From assembly GCA_910589655.1 (NCBI GenBank), contig CAJUTJ010000029.1:1-64000 (forward strand): a stretch of 64,000 nt of DNA. Reading direction: 5' to 3'. Below are positions 1-8,302 of the stretch, piece by piece (position 1 is the first letter of the stretch; each line of letters opens with the position of its first letter). Origin of the DNA: an uncultured Acetatifactor sp. (GTDB taxonomy: Bacteria; Bacillota; Clostridia; Lachnospirales; Lachnospiraceae). The notes under the pieces are model-generated. The model made no database searches, was not told where the DNA came from, and saw nothing but the letters and a program-made list of their open reading frames with translations. A program made the translations under genes and the position numbers.

Positions 1-138
1 ACAATCCCATGGAGCTAAAGCTCCGATGAGAAATGCCGTGTTTTCGGGCATTTCTCGGTGTGAGACTTAGAAGTTCTTTGCGAAACAGCCTCTGCTGTGA
101 GCAAAAATTGCTAAAGCAATTAGAACTTCTTCTCACAC
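1..138 (-). repeat. Composite palindromic repeat (family A long form)
   Basis: Read on the minus strand this contains a GGCATTTCTC/GAGAAATGCC hairpin, then a GGAGC/GCTCC hairpin followed by ATGGGATTGT at the window edge. The same block recurs almost unchanged around 46138-46258. Its right end overlaps the last codons of the ferredoxin gene. The downstream gene it would lead into lies outside the window. Confidence 0.75.
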
Positions 139-321
139 TAATACCAACGCCATCTTAGGGCAAAACGCCGCACATTTTCCACATCTGATACATTTGTCGT
201 GATCCACTGTCGGTGCGTGAACCCCCTCCTGTGATAACGCCCCCACCGGACAGATTTCAACCGACGGACATGCATGGTTTTGAGGACATTTTTCTACAAT
301 TACTTCTAATTTCTTCTCCAT
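133..321 (-). CDS. Small 4Fe-4S ferredoxin-type protein
   Basis: A 62-residue iron-sulfur protein with eight candidate cluster-binding cysteines. Residues 44-54 form a canonical CxxCxxCxxxCP motif (CIRCGKCAAFCP), and the N-terminal half has Cys12, Cys18 and Cys24, the last in a CPVGAL motif. This is the pattern of a compact 4Fe-4S electron carrier. The start is supported by an AAAGGGG ribosome binding site. It follows the Nudix gene by 37 bases and is probably cotranscribed with it. The last codons lie within a repeat, so the C-terminus may have been reshaped by repeat insertion. Its partner enzyme is not evident here. Confidence 0.85.
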   Translation of the reverse strand: MEKKLEVIVEKCPQNHACPSVEICPVGALSQEGVHAPTVDHDKCIRCGKCAAFCPKMALVLV

Positions 322-358
322 AGTTATACCCCTTTCCGCGTGTCAGCACGCAAATCAA

Positions 359-856
359 TCACCCTTCCGCTTCCTCCAGATAAGCGTTTAGGAACTCGGA
401 AGCAAGGCTGTTCTGTAAGATATGTTTTTTTGCCTCTTCATATGTAAACCAATTATATGCGTCTATTTCACCGTTTACGCATAGTTCACTGTCATCCTTT
501 ACAAAAGCCGTAAAATTGCACATGAGGGTATTGGAAGGTTCGAAAAATTTCGTCCTGTTGAACTTGAGCCGTACAGCAGACATCCCTGTTTCTTCTTTTA
601 ATTCTCTTATGACTGCGTGCTCCAGCTGTTCCGTCCGGTTTACATATCCTGCCACCAAAATATAAGCCGGACGATTGTATTGCTGGATCAACAAAATCTT
701 GTTTGTCCGTTGATTCACAACGATCATACTCACTGCAACATTGTACATTGGAAAACGATACTGTCCGCATTTCGGACAGAAAGGAATCATCCCCTCATTT
801 TCAAGTTCTTTACGGATTAATTTGGCACCGCATGTCTGACAAAATGCATTGCTCAT
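359..856 (-). CDS. Zinc-ribbon Nudix hydrolase (NudC-like)
   Basis: A 165-residue protein with an N-terminal zinc ribbon (CQTCG and CPKCG within the first 31 residues) and a Nudix domain. The Nudix box is complete: G, five residues, E, seven residues, then RELKEETGM. This arrangement resembles the C-terminal half of NAD-pyrophosphatase NudC and related nucleotide-sugar or NUDIX housekeeping enzymes, which cleave nucleoside diphosphates linked to another group in a metal-dependent way. Substrate cannot be told from sequence. The start codon lies right after a repeat whose end, GGAAGGTTGAATAAAAATG, supplies both the ribosome binding site and the ATG. It heads a two-gene unit with the ferredoxin. 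Confidence 0.85.
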   Translation of the reverse strand: MSNAFCQTCGAKLIRKELENEGMIPFCPKCGQYRFPMYNVAVSMIVVNQRTNKILLIQQYNRPAYILVAGYVNRTEQLEHAVIRELKEETGMSAVRLKFNRTKFFEPSNTLMCNFTAFVKDDSELCVNGEIDAYNWFTYEEAKKHILQNSLASEFLNAYLEEAEG

Positions 857-1176
857 TTTTATTCAACCTTCCCGTCATGCCGACGCAGCCGGCATAAACA
901 ATCAATGAATCGGTGCAAGTCTGGAAGAATCGCATCAGCGATTCTTCTAACTGCTTTAGCCGTTTGGGGAGAAGCTCTGCTCCGCAGAGCGTGAAATCAC
1001 TTAGCGAGGTCTTTTCAAGCTTAGTGATTTCCTTCACACTTACTCCTGTTCCATCGAAATTCAGGTAAGCTCTCCCCTTGTCGTTTCCCTCGCATTCCGT
1101 CTTCTCACAGGACATTTTAAAGTGAACTGTAACGCTTTTCTCGCGATTTTGTGCAAAGGCGAAGTGAACAGTAATC

Positions 1177-1185
1177 ATTATAACA
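1177..1185 (-). promoter_or_regulatory. Extended -10 promoter for Nudix/ferredoxin
   Basis: Minus strand TGTTATAAT gives an extended -10 (TGnTATAAT). The -35 region (TACAAT, 17 bases away) is poor, as often seen with extended -10 promoters. It would give a structured leader of about 300 bases before the Nudix start. Confidence 0.5.
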
Positions 1186-1277
1186 CAAAACATTCGGAAA
1201 TTGTAGTCTGATTGAATTCGACAGCCGACATATAAACTACTCCAGTTACTGTTCACTTCGTTCACAGCAACCTATGC

Positions 1278-1301
1278 ACAAAAATCGCAAAACAGCGATT
1301 T
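1278..1301 (-). terminator. Rho-independent terminator after the FtsX permease
   Basis: Minus strand stem AAATCGC/GCGATTT with a short loop, followed directly by TT, less than 100 bases beyond the permease stop. A second hairpin (TTATCACGC/GCGTGATAA, 1322-1346) lies between it and the stop codon. Confidence 0.5.
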
Positions 1302-1377
1302 CGCGCATGTCTGTCTCGGGTTTATCACGCAGAAGCAGCGTGATAACACCTCGCGGCGGCAGCGAGTGAACCGTAAC

Positions 1378-3852
1378 CTATTCCACCGATTCAATGGACT
1401 CCACAATATTCATTTTGGCTATGGAGCGCAGCGGAACCACGGTTGCCAGCAGACATGCGGCTACGGAAAGTACAGACGCTTCCCCCACAGCCCCAAAGGG
1501 TACTGCCGTAAGGCTTAAAGTATCCGTACTCGCCGCCTCGATAAAAATAACGCAGATATATCCCAGCACCGCACCGATGACGGAAGCAAAAATCCCATAA
1601 TATGCACCTTCCCAAAGAAACGTTTTATATAAGCTTCCTCTGCTCATTCCGATGGCTCTCTGCATACCGATTTCCGTGACACGCGTATGGATATTACTGT
1701 ATACGGTGTTTATGATATTCAGAATACCGATGACACCGACGAAAAGTATCAACGCCCAGCACAGCATGTTAATCTGCTCAAAGCTCTCCGCCGTCTGAGC
1801 GTCAGACTGTCTATAGGACAGCCAATGTGTTCCCGGCGCCTCATTGCGCCATTCCTCCATCCAGCTCTCAAACGCCTCTGCATCCGCATCCTCTTTCAAA
1901 GTGGGATAAATTTCGCTGAAACAATCGTTTCCCACTAAAGAATTATAAACTTCATCATTGACAATGATCTGTACGCCATTGACAAAGCCGTCATTATCAA
2001 TCGTAACGGGATCGTCCATAAGCCCCGCCACCCGCATTTTAAAGTCTCCCAATGTGATAACATCCCCCACTTCCAGATTGGTAAAGGAAACCTCTACACC
2101 GTCGTAAGAAAACGGAATGGGATTCTTGACAAAGCAGGCTGTCCCATCCAGAAAAGCCGTCTGATCCGCTTCGGTGAGATCGGGATGATAAGAGAACGCC
2201 CGCTCCTTGTCCGTGCTTACAATCTGCAGTGTCTCGTGGGACTGCACCGCCAGATCCGTGTCAAAGGGCAGCGTGCCCCCCCAGTCGAAAACCGCCAGCT
2301 TCGTGGTGGACAAACCGCCTACCAGCTCATGTGTCTTCATGGCATTGACTGCCTCCACGGGGATACCCGCAGTCTTATTGGTAACGGCATAATCGCCCAA
2401 GTGCATATCCCGTACCGCGCTGCCGGTATCCAGCAAAGCGGAAAAGCTCTGCAGCGCAATATAGACGGTTATGCTCATAACGAGAGACAAAATCGTAATG
2501 ACCGTCCTTCCCCGTCCCCGTTTTAAGTTGAGTCTCGCATAGTAAGCCTCAAAATTCCGTATTCTTTTATTTCTCCCCACCTGTCTCTTAATCCTCACCG
2601 CCCTTCCGGACATGGCCACCGTGGGCGATACGCGGGATGCATACCGGGCGGCGGGGAACGCCGCCGTCATGGCGAAAAACAGTGTGACGGCTACGCTTAA
2701 TAACAGGAACCACACATTTCCCTCATGAACGGAATAAATGGCGGCATTTAATTCCTCTGTGCTGTCCACCATAAACAGTTCAGGATTTAAAAAACCGATT
2801 GCCGCAGCCAAAATACCTTTCGCGGACAAGCTTCCTAAGCATAGACCTACAGGAATGCCGATACCGCAGAGAATGAGCAGCTGCAAGGATACAAGCCTAT
2901 AAATCTGCCCCCTTTCGCCACCCATGGCACGGAGTGTACCGTACTCCCGGATTCTCTTAGCAACCGAAATCTTTAATATATTGTAAATCACCAGACCTGC
3001 GGCCAGCAGAACCAATACTCCCACAAGGATACAGGAAAGTGCCATAAAAGGAAATCCTCTGCTGCTATCCACATTTCCGGATCCGTCATAGGAAATTCCA
3101 AGGGCCTCCAGAAGTATCCAATTATATTGGATATAGCGTTCTTCCACGTCCAATGACGCGGCAAGATCCATGACGATTTTCTGAAAATCCGCTTTATTAT
3201 AGGTCTTAAAATCTGTTGCATAAAAACAATATTCCTCCGGAAGCAGCTTTTCCGCCGTCCCCTGACCTGCAATTCCGAACACTGTGCCCGCAGCATACCC
3301 CAGATAATTACTTTCCAAAACAGCCGTCAGCAAAAACTCCGCAGAATATTCATAATCCGGCAGAAAACCATCCATAGAACCGGCAGATAGATTTAAGGAA
3401 ACCGTGTCCCCGACGGAGACGTCCAAACCGAGAAATTGTATGACATCCTCCGGCAAAGCAATTTCCATTGCCCGTTCCGGCAGACGCCCTTCCTTCACCC
3501 TGCCCATGGAAGGATAGCGGGCAAGCCCATTATCGTGATATTCCCGCATAAGCAGTGTAAGGCCGCTGTTTTCCATTTCTGTGCTTCCCACGGTCATCCA
3601 GTCCCCCACATCATACAGGCGCCGGTCTGCGTGAAGCGCTTCCGCCTGTTCCTTGGTCAGATCGTAAAATGTGGCATACCGGTCCCCGTTCAGCCCCGCA
3701 GCCTGCTCTATGCGCATAGACTGCAAAATGCCTATGGACTGACCGATTACAGTGGTCATAACGGTGGACAGAATAACCGCCGTCAAAATCAAAATGGCCG
3801 TTACCTTTTGAGCCTTTAATTCTTTCCATGCAAAACTTAAATATGATTTCAT
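1378..3852 (-). CDS. ABC transporter permease, double FtsX type
   Basis: An 824-residue integral membrane protein with two FtsX-like halves. Membrane segments are visible near residues 16-37, 268-292, 315-345 and 380-400 in the first half and near 446-468, 693-715, 749-773 and 790-808 in the second, each half carrying a large extracytoplasmic region after its first helix. The coupling motif after each second helix (KRIREYGTLRAMG and RVTEIGMQRAIGMS) is typical. Such permeases do not import solutes but move or dislodge lipophilic substrates such as peptides or lipoproteins. It follows its ATPase by 106 bases and belongs with the adjacent two-component system, as in BceAB- or Vex-type loci. The substrate is unknown; a role in defence against cell-envelope antimicrobials is an inference. 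Confidence 0.88.
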   Translation of the reverse strand: MKSYLSFAWKELKAQKVTAILILTAVILSTVMTTVIGQSIGILQSMRIEQAAGLNGDRYATFYDLTKEQAEALHADRRLYDVGDWMTVGSTEMENSGLTLLMREYHDNGLARYPSMGRVKEGRLPERAMEIALPEDVIQFLGLDVSVGDTVSLNLSAGSMDGFLPDYEYSAEFLLTAVLESNYLGYAAGTVFGIAGQGTAEKLLPEEYCFYATDFKTYNKADFQKIVMDLAASLDVEERYIQYNWILLEALGISYDGSGNVDSSRGFPFMALSCILVGVLVLLAAGLVIYNILKISVAKRIREYGTLRAMGGERGQIYRLVSLQLLILCGIGIPVGLCLGSLSAKGILAAAIGFLNPELFMVDSTEELNAAIYSVHEGNVWFLLLSVAVTLFFAMTAAFPAARYASRVSPTVAMSGRAVRIKRQVGRNKRIRNFEAYYARLNLKRGRGRTVITILSLVMSITVYIALQSFSALLDTGSAVRDMHLGDYAVTNKTAGIPVEAVNAMKTHELVGGLSTTKLAVFDWGGTLPFDTDLAVQSHETLQIVSTDKERAFSYHPDLTEADQTAFLDGTACFVKNPIPFSYDGVEVSFTNLEVGDVITLGDFKMRVAGLMDDPVTIDNDGFVNGVQIIVNDEVYNSLVGNDCFSEIYPTLKEDADAEAFESWMEEWRNEAPGTHWLSYRQSDAQTAESFEQINMLCWALILFVGVIGILNIINTVYSNIHTRVTEIGMQRAIGMSRGSLYKTFLWEGAYYGIFASVIGAVLGYICVIFIEAASTDTLSLTAVPFGAVGEASVLSVAACLLATVVPLRSIAKMNIVESIESVE

Positions 3853-3958
3853 ATGAATCCTAACCTTTCCGATTCCGCTCTGGGGAATCTCCTATCCGGA
3901 GGAAGAATGCCCGCTCCTTGGGCATATTTCCGGCAGCCGGGCAATCCGCAGGCCCCTT
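3853..3958 (-). repeat. Family A hairpin repeat at the permease start
   Basis: Minus strand GAGATTCC..GCGGAATC hairpin followed by GGAAAGGTTAG and the permease ATG, matching the hairpin plus Shine-Dalgarno layout of the family A repeats at 46 kb and 49 kb. A second hairpin (ATGCCC/GGGCAT) lies upstream of it. Confidence 0.55.
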
Positions 3959-4627
3959 TCACACCGCCTCCGAAAGCACACCGTCCACAATGGTAAACTG
4001 TCTGACCGCCCTCTTTGCGATCTGCAGGTCGTGAGTGATGATAACAAGCGTTTTATTCATTTTCTCCCGAATATCGCACAACATCTTCATCACCTCTCCG
4101 CCGCTTTTACTGTCAAGGTTTCCGGTGGGTTCGTCCGCAAAAATAATGTCCGGTTTGGCAATCAGCGCACGGGCTATGGCCACGCGCTGCTGCTGCCCTC
4201 CGGAAAGCTCATGGGGCAAATGGTTCAAGCGGGTGCCGATTCCTAAAAATTCCGCCAATTCCCTCAGATAGTCCTCGTCCGGCTGCCGTCTGTCCAGCAG
4301 CAGCGGCATCATAATATTTTCACGGGCGGAAAGCACCGGAAGCAGGTTAAACTGCTGAAAGATAAATCCCATTTTCTTCCGCCGGAAAGCGGACAGAGCC
4401 TTATCGCTGCCGTTATGAATGTCTGCCCCGTCATACAGGACATTGCCGGAGGTAGGAGTGTCCAGACCGCTGATAATATGAAGCAATGTGCTTTTCCCGC
4501 TGCCGGAAGGCCCCATAATGGAAATAAAATCACCCCCGTGGATGGACATTGCCGCATGATCCAGTGCAACCACCTTATTTTCGTTGGTTCCATAAATTTT
4601 TGAAACATCATTCACTGTAATATTCAT
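3959..4627 (-). CDS. ABC transporter ATP-binding protein (MacB/LolD/BceA-like)
   Basis: A 222-residue ATPase with every expected motif: Walker A GPSGSGKS at 39-46, Q-loop FQQFNLLP near 90, signature LSGGQQQRVAIARAL from 141, Walker B IIFADEPTGNLD from 161 and the switch histidine at 199. The EPTGNLDS sequence is characteristic of the MacB/LolD/FtsE/BceA group that pairs with FtsX-type permeases, which matches the next gene. The start has AAGGAGAG as ribosome binding site. A promoter-like element with three TTGAG direct repeats precedes it, so expression of ATPase and permease may be controlled by the neighbouring response regulator. Confidence 0.92.
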   Translation of the reverse strand: MNITVNDVSKIYGTNENKVVALDHAAMSIHGGDFISIMGPSGSGKSTLLHIISGLDTPTSGNVLYDGADIHNGSDKALSAFRRKKMGFIFQQFNLLPVLSARENIMMPLLLDRRQPDEDYLRELAEFLGIGTRLNHLPHELSGGQQQRVAIARALIAKPDIIFADEPTGNLDSKSGGEVMKMLCDIREKMNKTLVIITHDLQIAKRAVRQFTIVDGVLSEAV

Positions 4628-4659
4628 AAAAAAACTCTCCTTATCCTTTTGATAAGAAG

Positions 4660-4702
4660 AGTATAAAAGTTAAATCTCAAGAAATCCTCAAGAAATTCTC
4701 AA
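4660..4702 (-). promoter_or_regulatory. Candidate response-regulator-controlled promoter
   Basis: Minus strand has three TTGAG direct repeats (top coordinates 4702, 4691 and 4680), spaced exactly 11 bases, followed 10 bases later by a TATACT -10. No good -35 exists; the repeats take its place. This is the layout of PhoB/OmpR-class activated promoters. It overlaps the kinase stop codon and lies 33 bases before the ATPase start. Confidence 0.55.
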
Positions 4703-5878
4703 CACGGCACATACTTTTGCACCGGTTTGACCGTTCTCCAGAGTTAAGCTGCCCCCGTGCTTCCTGCAGAGGAGATCGCAAATGTATAACCCCATCCCAA
4801 AATGATCCGAGTCTTCCACCCCTTTTTGAAAGGGTTTCACTCCGTTCTTTAACAGCCTTTCGGGAAAACCTTCTCCGTCGTCGGCCACTTCAAGGGACAA
4901 TTCTTCCTCCGATAAAAAAAGCCTGACCGTAATCTGCCTCTTGGCAAAACGAAGCCCGTTGGATATAAGGTTTTCCGCAATCTGAAACAGCATATTTTTA
5001 TCCACACAGATTGTTCCGCCGCTTCCAAATCTTTCAAAAACAAACCGGATGCCGCTGCCGGCCACGATGAAGCTTATGGCGTTTTCCAGTTCTCCGGTCA
5101 GCGTGCTCCATGCCGCAGGCGCTCTCTCCGCCTGCACCTCCTCCAGCTTTCCCACACTTCCCATGATTTCCACATAACGCCGGATGCGGTCGGTATAATC
5201 CTCTATCCGGGCCAGATTTTCCCTGAGCAGCTCCGTATCCGGAAAGTCCTCCTTCACAGCGGCAGACTTTCCTGCTTCGTCCCGTTGGACACTGGGCCGC
5301 TCCAGACACCGGCGTGCCATTTTTACGGATCCCTTTATAACGGTGACCGGATTCCTCAGGTCATGGGAAAATGCCGCGTTAAGCCGCTTTCTTTCCTCCG
5401 CCTGACGCCATAATTCCCGGTTATTATTCAGCAGGGACCGGCGCATGTTTTCGAAGGCAACACAAAGCTCCCCCAATTCGTCCTCCGCCCGCGTCTCCAT
5501 CTGAAAATCCAAATCATTCTCCATAATGCGGGAAGCTCCCCGGGCAAGAAGCTCCAACGGCTCTTTCAGCTTCAAACGGTAAAACAAAGAGGCCGTAATC
5601 ATCATAGCCGTCACAAAACAGGCCACCGGCAGGACAATCTGCAAGGCGGAAAGAATATTCCCTGCCATTGCCGCACGGGGCGACACCTTTTTCTCTGTTT
5701 CCGTGACCACCAGATTGTCATCGTTGATCCTGACCTCCACCATATGGGACGAAACTTTGGTACTTAATTCCAAGCAAATCCAAAAAGATAAAACGGATAA
5801 CAGCGTTGCAAGGATAAGATTAATAAAAGTCATGGTAAACAGCGCCTTTTTTAACCCCATGCGCCTTATCCATTCCAT
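4688..5878 (-). CDS. Sensor histidine kinase
   Basis: A 396-residue membrane kinase. Two transmembrane segments (about 12-36 and 78-100) enclose only about 40 external residues, then a HAMP linker (100-155), a dimerisation/phosphoacceptor domain with His172 in FSHDLRNPVT, and an ATPase domain with the N box at Asn303, DDGEGF at 333-338 and GMGLYI at 361-366. The very small external region resembles kinases that read transporter activity or membrane stress instead of a soluble ligand, which fits the ABC genes downstream. Its ATG lies inside the last codons of the response regulator (13-base overlap), implying translational coupling. Confidence 0.93.
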   Translation of the reverse strand: MEWIRRMGLKKALFTMTFINLILATLLSVLSFWICLELSTKVSSHMVEVRINDDNLVVTETEKKVSPRAAMAGNILSALQIVLPVACFVTAMMITASLFYRLKLKEPLELLARGASRIMENDLDFQMETRAEDELGELCVAFENMRRSLLNNNRELWRQAEERKRLNAAFSHDLRNPVTVIKGSVKMARRCLERPSVQRDEAGKSAAVKEDFPDTELLRENLARIEDYTDRIRRYVEIMGSVGKLEEVQAERAPAAWSTLTGELENAISFIVAGSGIRFVFERFGSGGTICVDKNMLFQIAENLISNGLRFAKRQITVRLFLSEEELSLEVADDGEGFPERLLKNGVKPFQKGVEDSDHFGMGLYICDLLCRKHGGSLTLENGQTGAKVCAVLRIS

Positions 5879-6540
5879 TTATAGCCCACCCCCCAGACCG
5901 TTTCTATATAGCCATGAAGCGACACGGCCGAAAATTTACTCCGTATTTTTCTGATATGTTCCATAATCGTATCACTGCTGCCGTCCCCTTCCAGCCCCCA
6001 GACAATGTCGTAAATACGTTCACGGTCAAAGACCTGTCCGGGATGGACGGAAAGAAGCTCCACAATATCGAACTCTTTTCTCGACAAAACCACCCCAGCT
6101 CCGTTGACGGTTATCTCCCGTTTGGAGTAGTCTATCACCATGTCATCATAAAAACGCAGCACCGGCTGCTCCTGCTTTCTGTTTTCCCGCCGCAGATGAG
6201 CGGATACTCTGGCGCCCAGCTCGTCTATGTCAAAAGGCTTAACGATATAGTCGTCCGCACCGGCCTGAAAGCCTTTGATCTTATCGATGGTTTCCACGCG
6301 GGCGGTGAGGAACAGGATGGGGCAGGAAATATGGTTCCGGATCCTTTCACAGACGGTCAAACCGTCCATGTCGGGCATGTTGATATCCAAAAGTACAATA
6401 TCCGGAAGCTCCTCCGCTTTTTTTAATGCCTCTTCTCCTGTATAAGCCGTATACACTTGAAACGAACACATTTCAAAATAGCTCTTCAGCATATCCACAA
6501 CGCCTTTTTCATCATCCACTATCAATACTTTTTCCTTCAT
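5866..6540 (-). CDS. OmpR-family response regulator
   Basis: A 224-residue regulator with a receiver domain (acidic pocket around Asp9-Asp10, phosphoacceptor Asp52 in LLDINMPD, Lys101 in KPFD) and a C-terminal winged-helix DNA-binding domain that ends in the GYIETVWGVGYKW pattern. A longer frame with upstream ATG codons exists, but the GGAGGG ribosome binding site is correctly spaced only from the ATG of MKEKVLIVDD. It is the partner of the overlapping kinase gene and is the likely activator of the ATPase/permease promoter with 11-base direct repeats. Confidence 0.94.
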   Translation of the reverse strand: MKEKVLIVDDEKGVVDMLKSYFEMCSFQVYTAYTGEEALKKAEELPDIVLLDINMPDMDGLTVCERIRNHISCPILFLTARVETIDKIKGFQAGADDYIVKPFDIDELGARVSAHLRRENRKQEQPVLRFYDDMVIDYSKREITVNGAGVVLSRKEFDIVELLSVHPGQVFDRERIYDIVWGLEGDGSSDTIMEHIRKIRSKFSAVSLHGYIETVWGVGYKWNG

Positions 6541-6628
6541 GCTCATACCCTCCGTCATTCTGCCAGTCAATCGGATCGGCAGCGGAAGACTTGCAGATAT
6601 TTCCGCGTAACCGCCACAGGCAGTTTTT

Positions 6629-7987
6629 TTATCCCAGCCAGCCTTGCAGAATCAGGAAGATCAGCAATACCGGCAGAATATATGTAACATAGATCCGGAT
6701 CCATTTAGGCAGCTTTAAGCCGTCGCCTGTATTGGCTTCTTTAAAATACTTATCGAAGCCCCAGCCGAATCCGGACACGCAAAACAGCAGATAGCACAGC
6801 GATCCGATGGGCAGTATCACATTGCTCACCATAAAGTCCTCCAGATCCAAAATCGTGCTCCCGTCGCCCATAGGCTGTATGAAAGACCAGATATTATAGC
6901 CGAACACACAGGGCAGAGACAGAACTATAATGACTATAAGATTGATCAGGCAGGATTTCTTCCTGCTCCAATGAAACAAATCCATCCCGCAGGAAATAAT
7001 ATTCTCGAACACCGCCAATATGGTGGAAAAAGCCGCAAAGGTCATAAACAGGAAAAACAATGTCCCCCAGACCCTTCCTGCCGCCATATGGTTAAACACA
7101 TTGGGCAAGGTGATAAAGATCAGGCTGGGTCCCATATCCGGGCTGATATCGAATGCAAAACAGGTAGGGAAAATAATCAAACCGGATACCACTGCCACAA
7201 AAGTATCCAAAACGGCAATATTTACCGATTCTCCCAGCAAGGTACGCTTTTTGTCTATATAGCTTCCGAATATGGCCATGGCGCCGATGCCCAGACTTAA
7301 TGTAAAAAATGCCTGATTCATGGCAGCGGTAACGGTTTCAAAGATTCCCACATCCTTCATTCTGTCCAGATCGGGAAGAAGATAAAATTTCAACCCTTCT
7401 GCCGCCCCTTCCAAGGTCATACCTCTCACGGCCAGTATCACGATAATAAACAGAAGCAGCACCATCATAATTTTAGTAACCCGCTCAACGCCCTTCTGCA
7501 AACCCAGAGAACAGAACAATATGCCCGCCAGCACAACCATAACCATCACAACAGCCAGCACCCACGGACTGTCCAGCATACTCTGGAACATTCCCGCCAC
7601 CTGCTCCGTGTCCTTTCCGGCAAATCTCCCCAAAAGCATCTGGTAAAAATAATACAGCATCCAGCCTGCCACAGTGGTATAAAACATCATCAAAAGATAA
7701 TTGCCCGCCATGCCCAGATATCCGTTTAAATGCCATTTCTGCCCCGGTTTCTCAAGCTCCGTAAAGCTTCTCACCACGCTCTTTCTGCTGGCGCGCCCCA
7801 CCGCAAATTCCATGGTCATCACAGGGACACCCATTGCCACCAAAAAGAACAAATACAGAAGCACAAACATGCCCCCGCCGTACTGTCCCGTAATATAAGG
7901 AAAACGCCACACATTGCCGATACCGATGGCACACCCCGCAGACAACAAGATAAAGCCCAATCTGGATCCCAGTTTTTCTCTTTCCAC
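6629..7987 (-). CDS. Sodium-dependent transporter, NSS/SNF family
   Basis: A 452-residue polytopic protein of the neurotransmitter:sodium symporter family (LeuT/MhsT group), which takes up amino acids or related amines with sodium. The hallmark first helix, SAGCAIGIGNVWRFPYI followed by a glycine-rich stretch, is present, with about eleven or twelve hydrophobic segments. An in-frame ATG lies upstream, but AAGGAGG sits nine bases before a GTG that begins MEREKLGSR; this GTG start is preferred because family members begin just there. It has its own promoter upstream. The substrate cannot be deduced, and the gene appears functionally unrelated to the two-component genes downstream. Confidence 0.9.
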   Translation of the reverse strand: MEREKLGSRLGFILLSAGCAIGIGNVWRFPYITGQYGGGMFVLLYLFFLVAMGVPVMTMEFAVGRASRKSVVRSFTELEKPGQKWHLNGYLGMAGNYLLMMFYTTVAGWMLYYFYQMLLGRFAGKDTEQVAGMFQSMLDSPWVLAVVMVMVVLAGILFCSLGLQKGVERVTKIMMVLLLFIIVILAVRGMTLEGAAEGLKFYLLPDLDRMKDVGIFETVTAAMNQAFFTLSLGIGAMAIFGSYIDKKRTLLGESVNIAVLDTFVAVVSGLIIFPTCFAFDISPDMGPSLIFITLPNVFNHMAAGRVWGTLFFLFMTFAAFSTILAVFENIISCGMDLFHWSRKKSCLINLIVIIVLSLPCVFGYNIWSFIQPMGDGSTILDLEDFMVSNVILPIGSLCYLLFCVSGFGWGFDKYFKEANTGDGLKLPKWIRIYVTYILPVLLIFLILQGWLG

Positions 7988-8144
7988 TCTGCTATTCCTC
8001 CTTGGCATTCCTAAAGAATCTATATTCTTAAAAATCCGTTTCGCGCAAACCGGCATTTCGGCATCGAATTTTCAAGCTCCCCGCATATCGCCGCATTCAT
8101 CTCCATGAAATCAACGCTTGATATACCGTTTCGAATATGGTCTT

Positions 8145-8172
8145 ATTATACCAAAGCCCTATAAGAAAGCAA
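8145..8172 (-). promoter_or_regulatory. Sigma-A-type promoter for the symporter gene
   Basis: Minus strand TTGCTT, 16-base spacer, TATAAT. It lies about 160 bases upstream of the GTG start; the rest of this 315-base gap holds only this promoter and the inverted repeat near 8226. Confidence 0.6.
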
Positions 8173-8225
8173 GTGCGAAAGGAATGAAGTTTCTCTATGG
8201 TTGGAAACGCTCTATCCGCAAATTT

Positions 8226-8258
8226 GAAAATGGCCGCATTTTTAATGCCGCCATTTTC
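8226..8258 (-). terminator. Inverted repeat, possible terminator after htrA
   Basis: GAAAATGGC and GCCATTTTC arms flank an inner GCATT/AATGC pair around a 3-base loop, giving a 14-bp stem with a single C-C mismatch. It lies 45 bases beyond the protease stop. There is no clear U-tract on either strand, so termination is possible but weakly supported. Confidence 0.45.
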
Positions 8259-8302
8259 CGTGATATCTATGAGAAACTAATGAAAAAAGCTGTTGAAACC
8301 AA

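Larger units (their letters stand above)
857..1377 (-). other. Gene-free leader with several hairpins
   Basis: About 520 bases without a convincing gene. On the minus strand it holds a promoter-like element, then a 13-bp perfect stem (GAAATCACTAAGC pairing with GCTAAGTGATTTC), a GCTCTGC/GCAGAGC hairpin, a GAAGAATCGC/GCGATTCTTC hairpin and a family B repeat that ends at the Nudix start. An AGGAGTAAGTGTG motif before the 13-bp stem resembles the Shine-Dalgarno end of family A repeats. A 151-codon open frame covers part of it but is made of repeat sequence. Confidence 0.6.

Noticed and set aside
810..1265. A 151-codon minus-strand frame upstream of and overlapping the Nudix start
   Set aside because: It runs through palindromic repeats and hairpins and has no ribosome binding site or protein-like motif.
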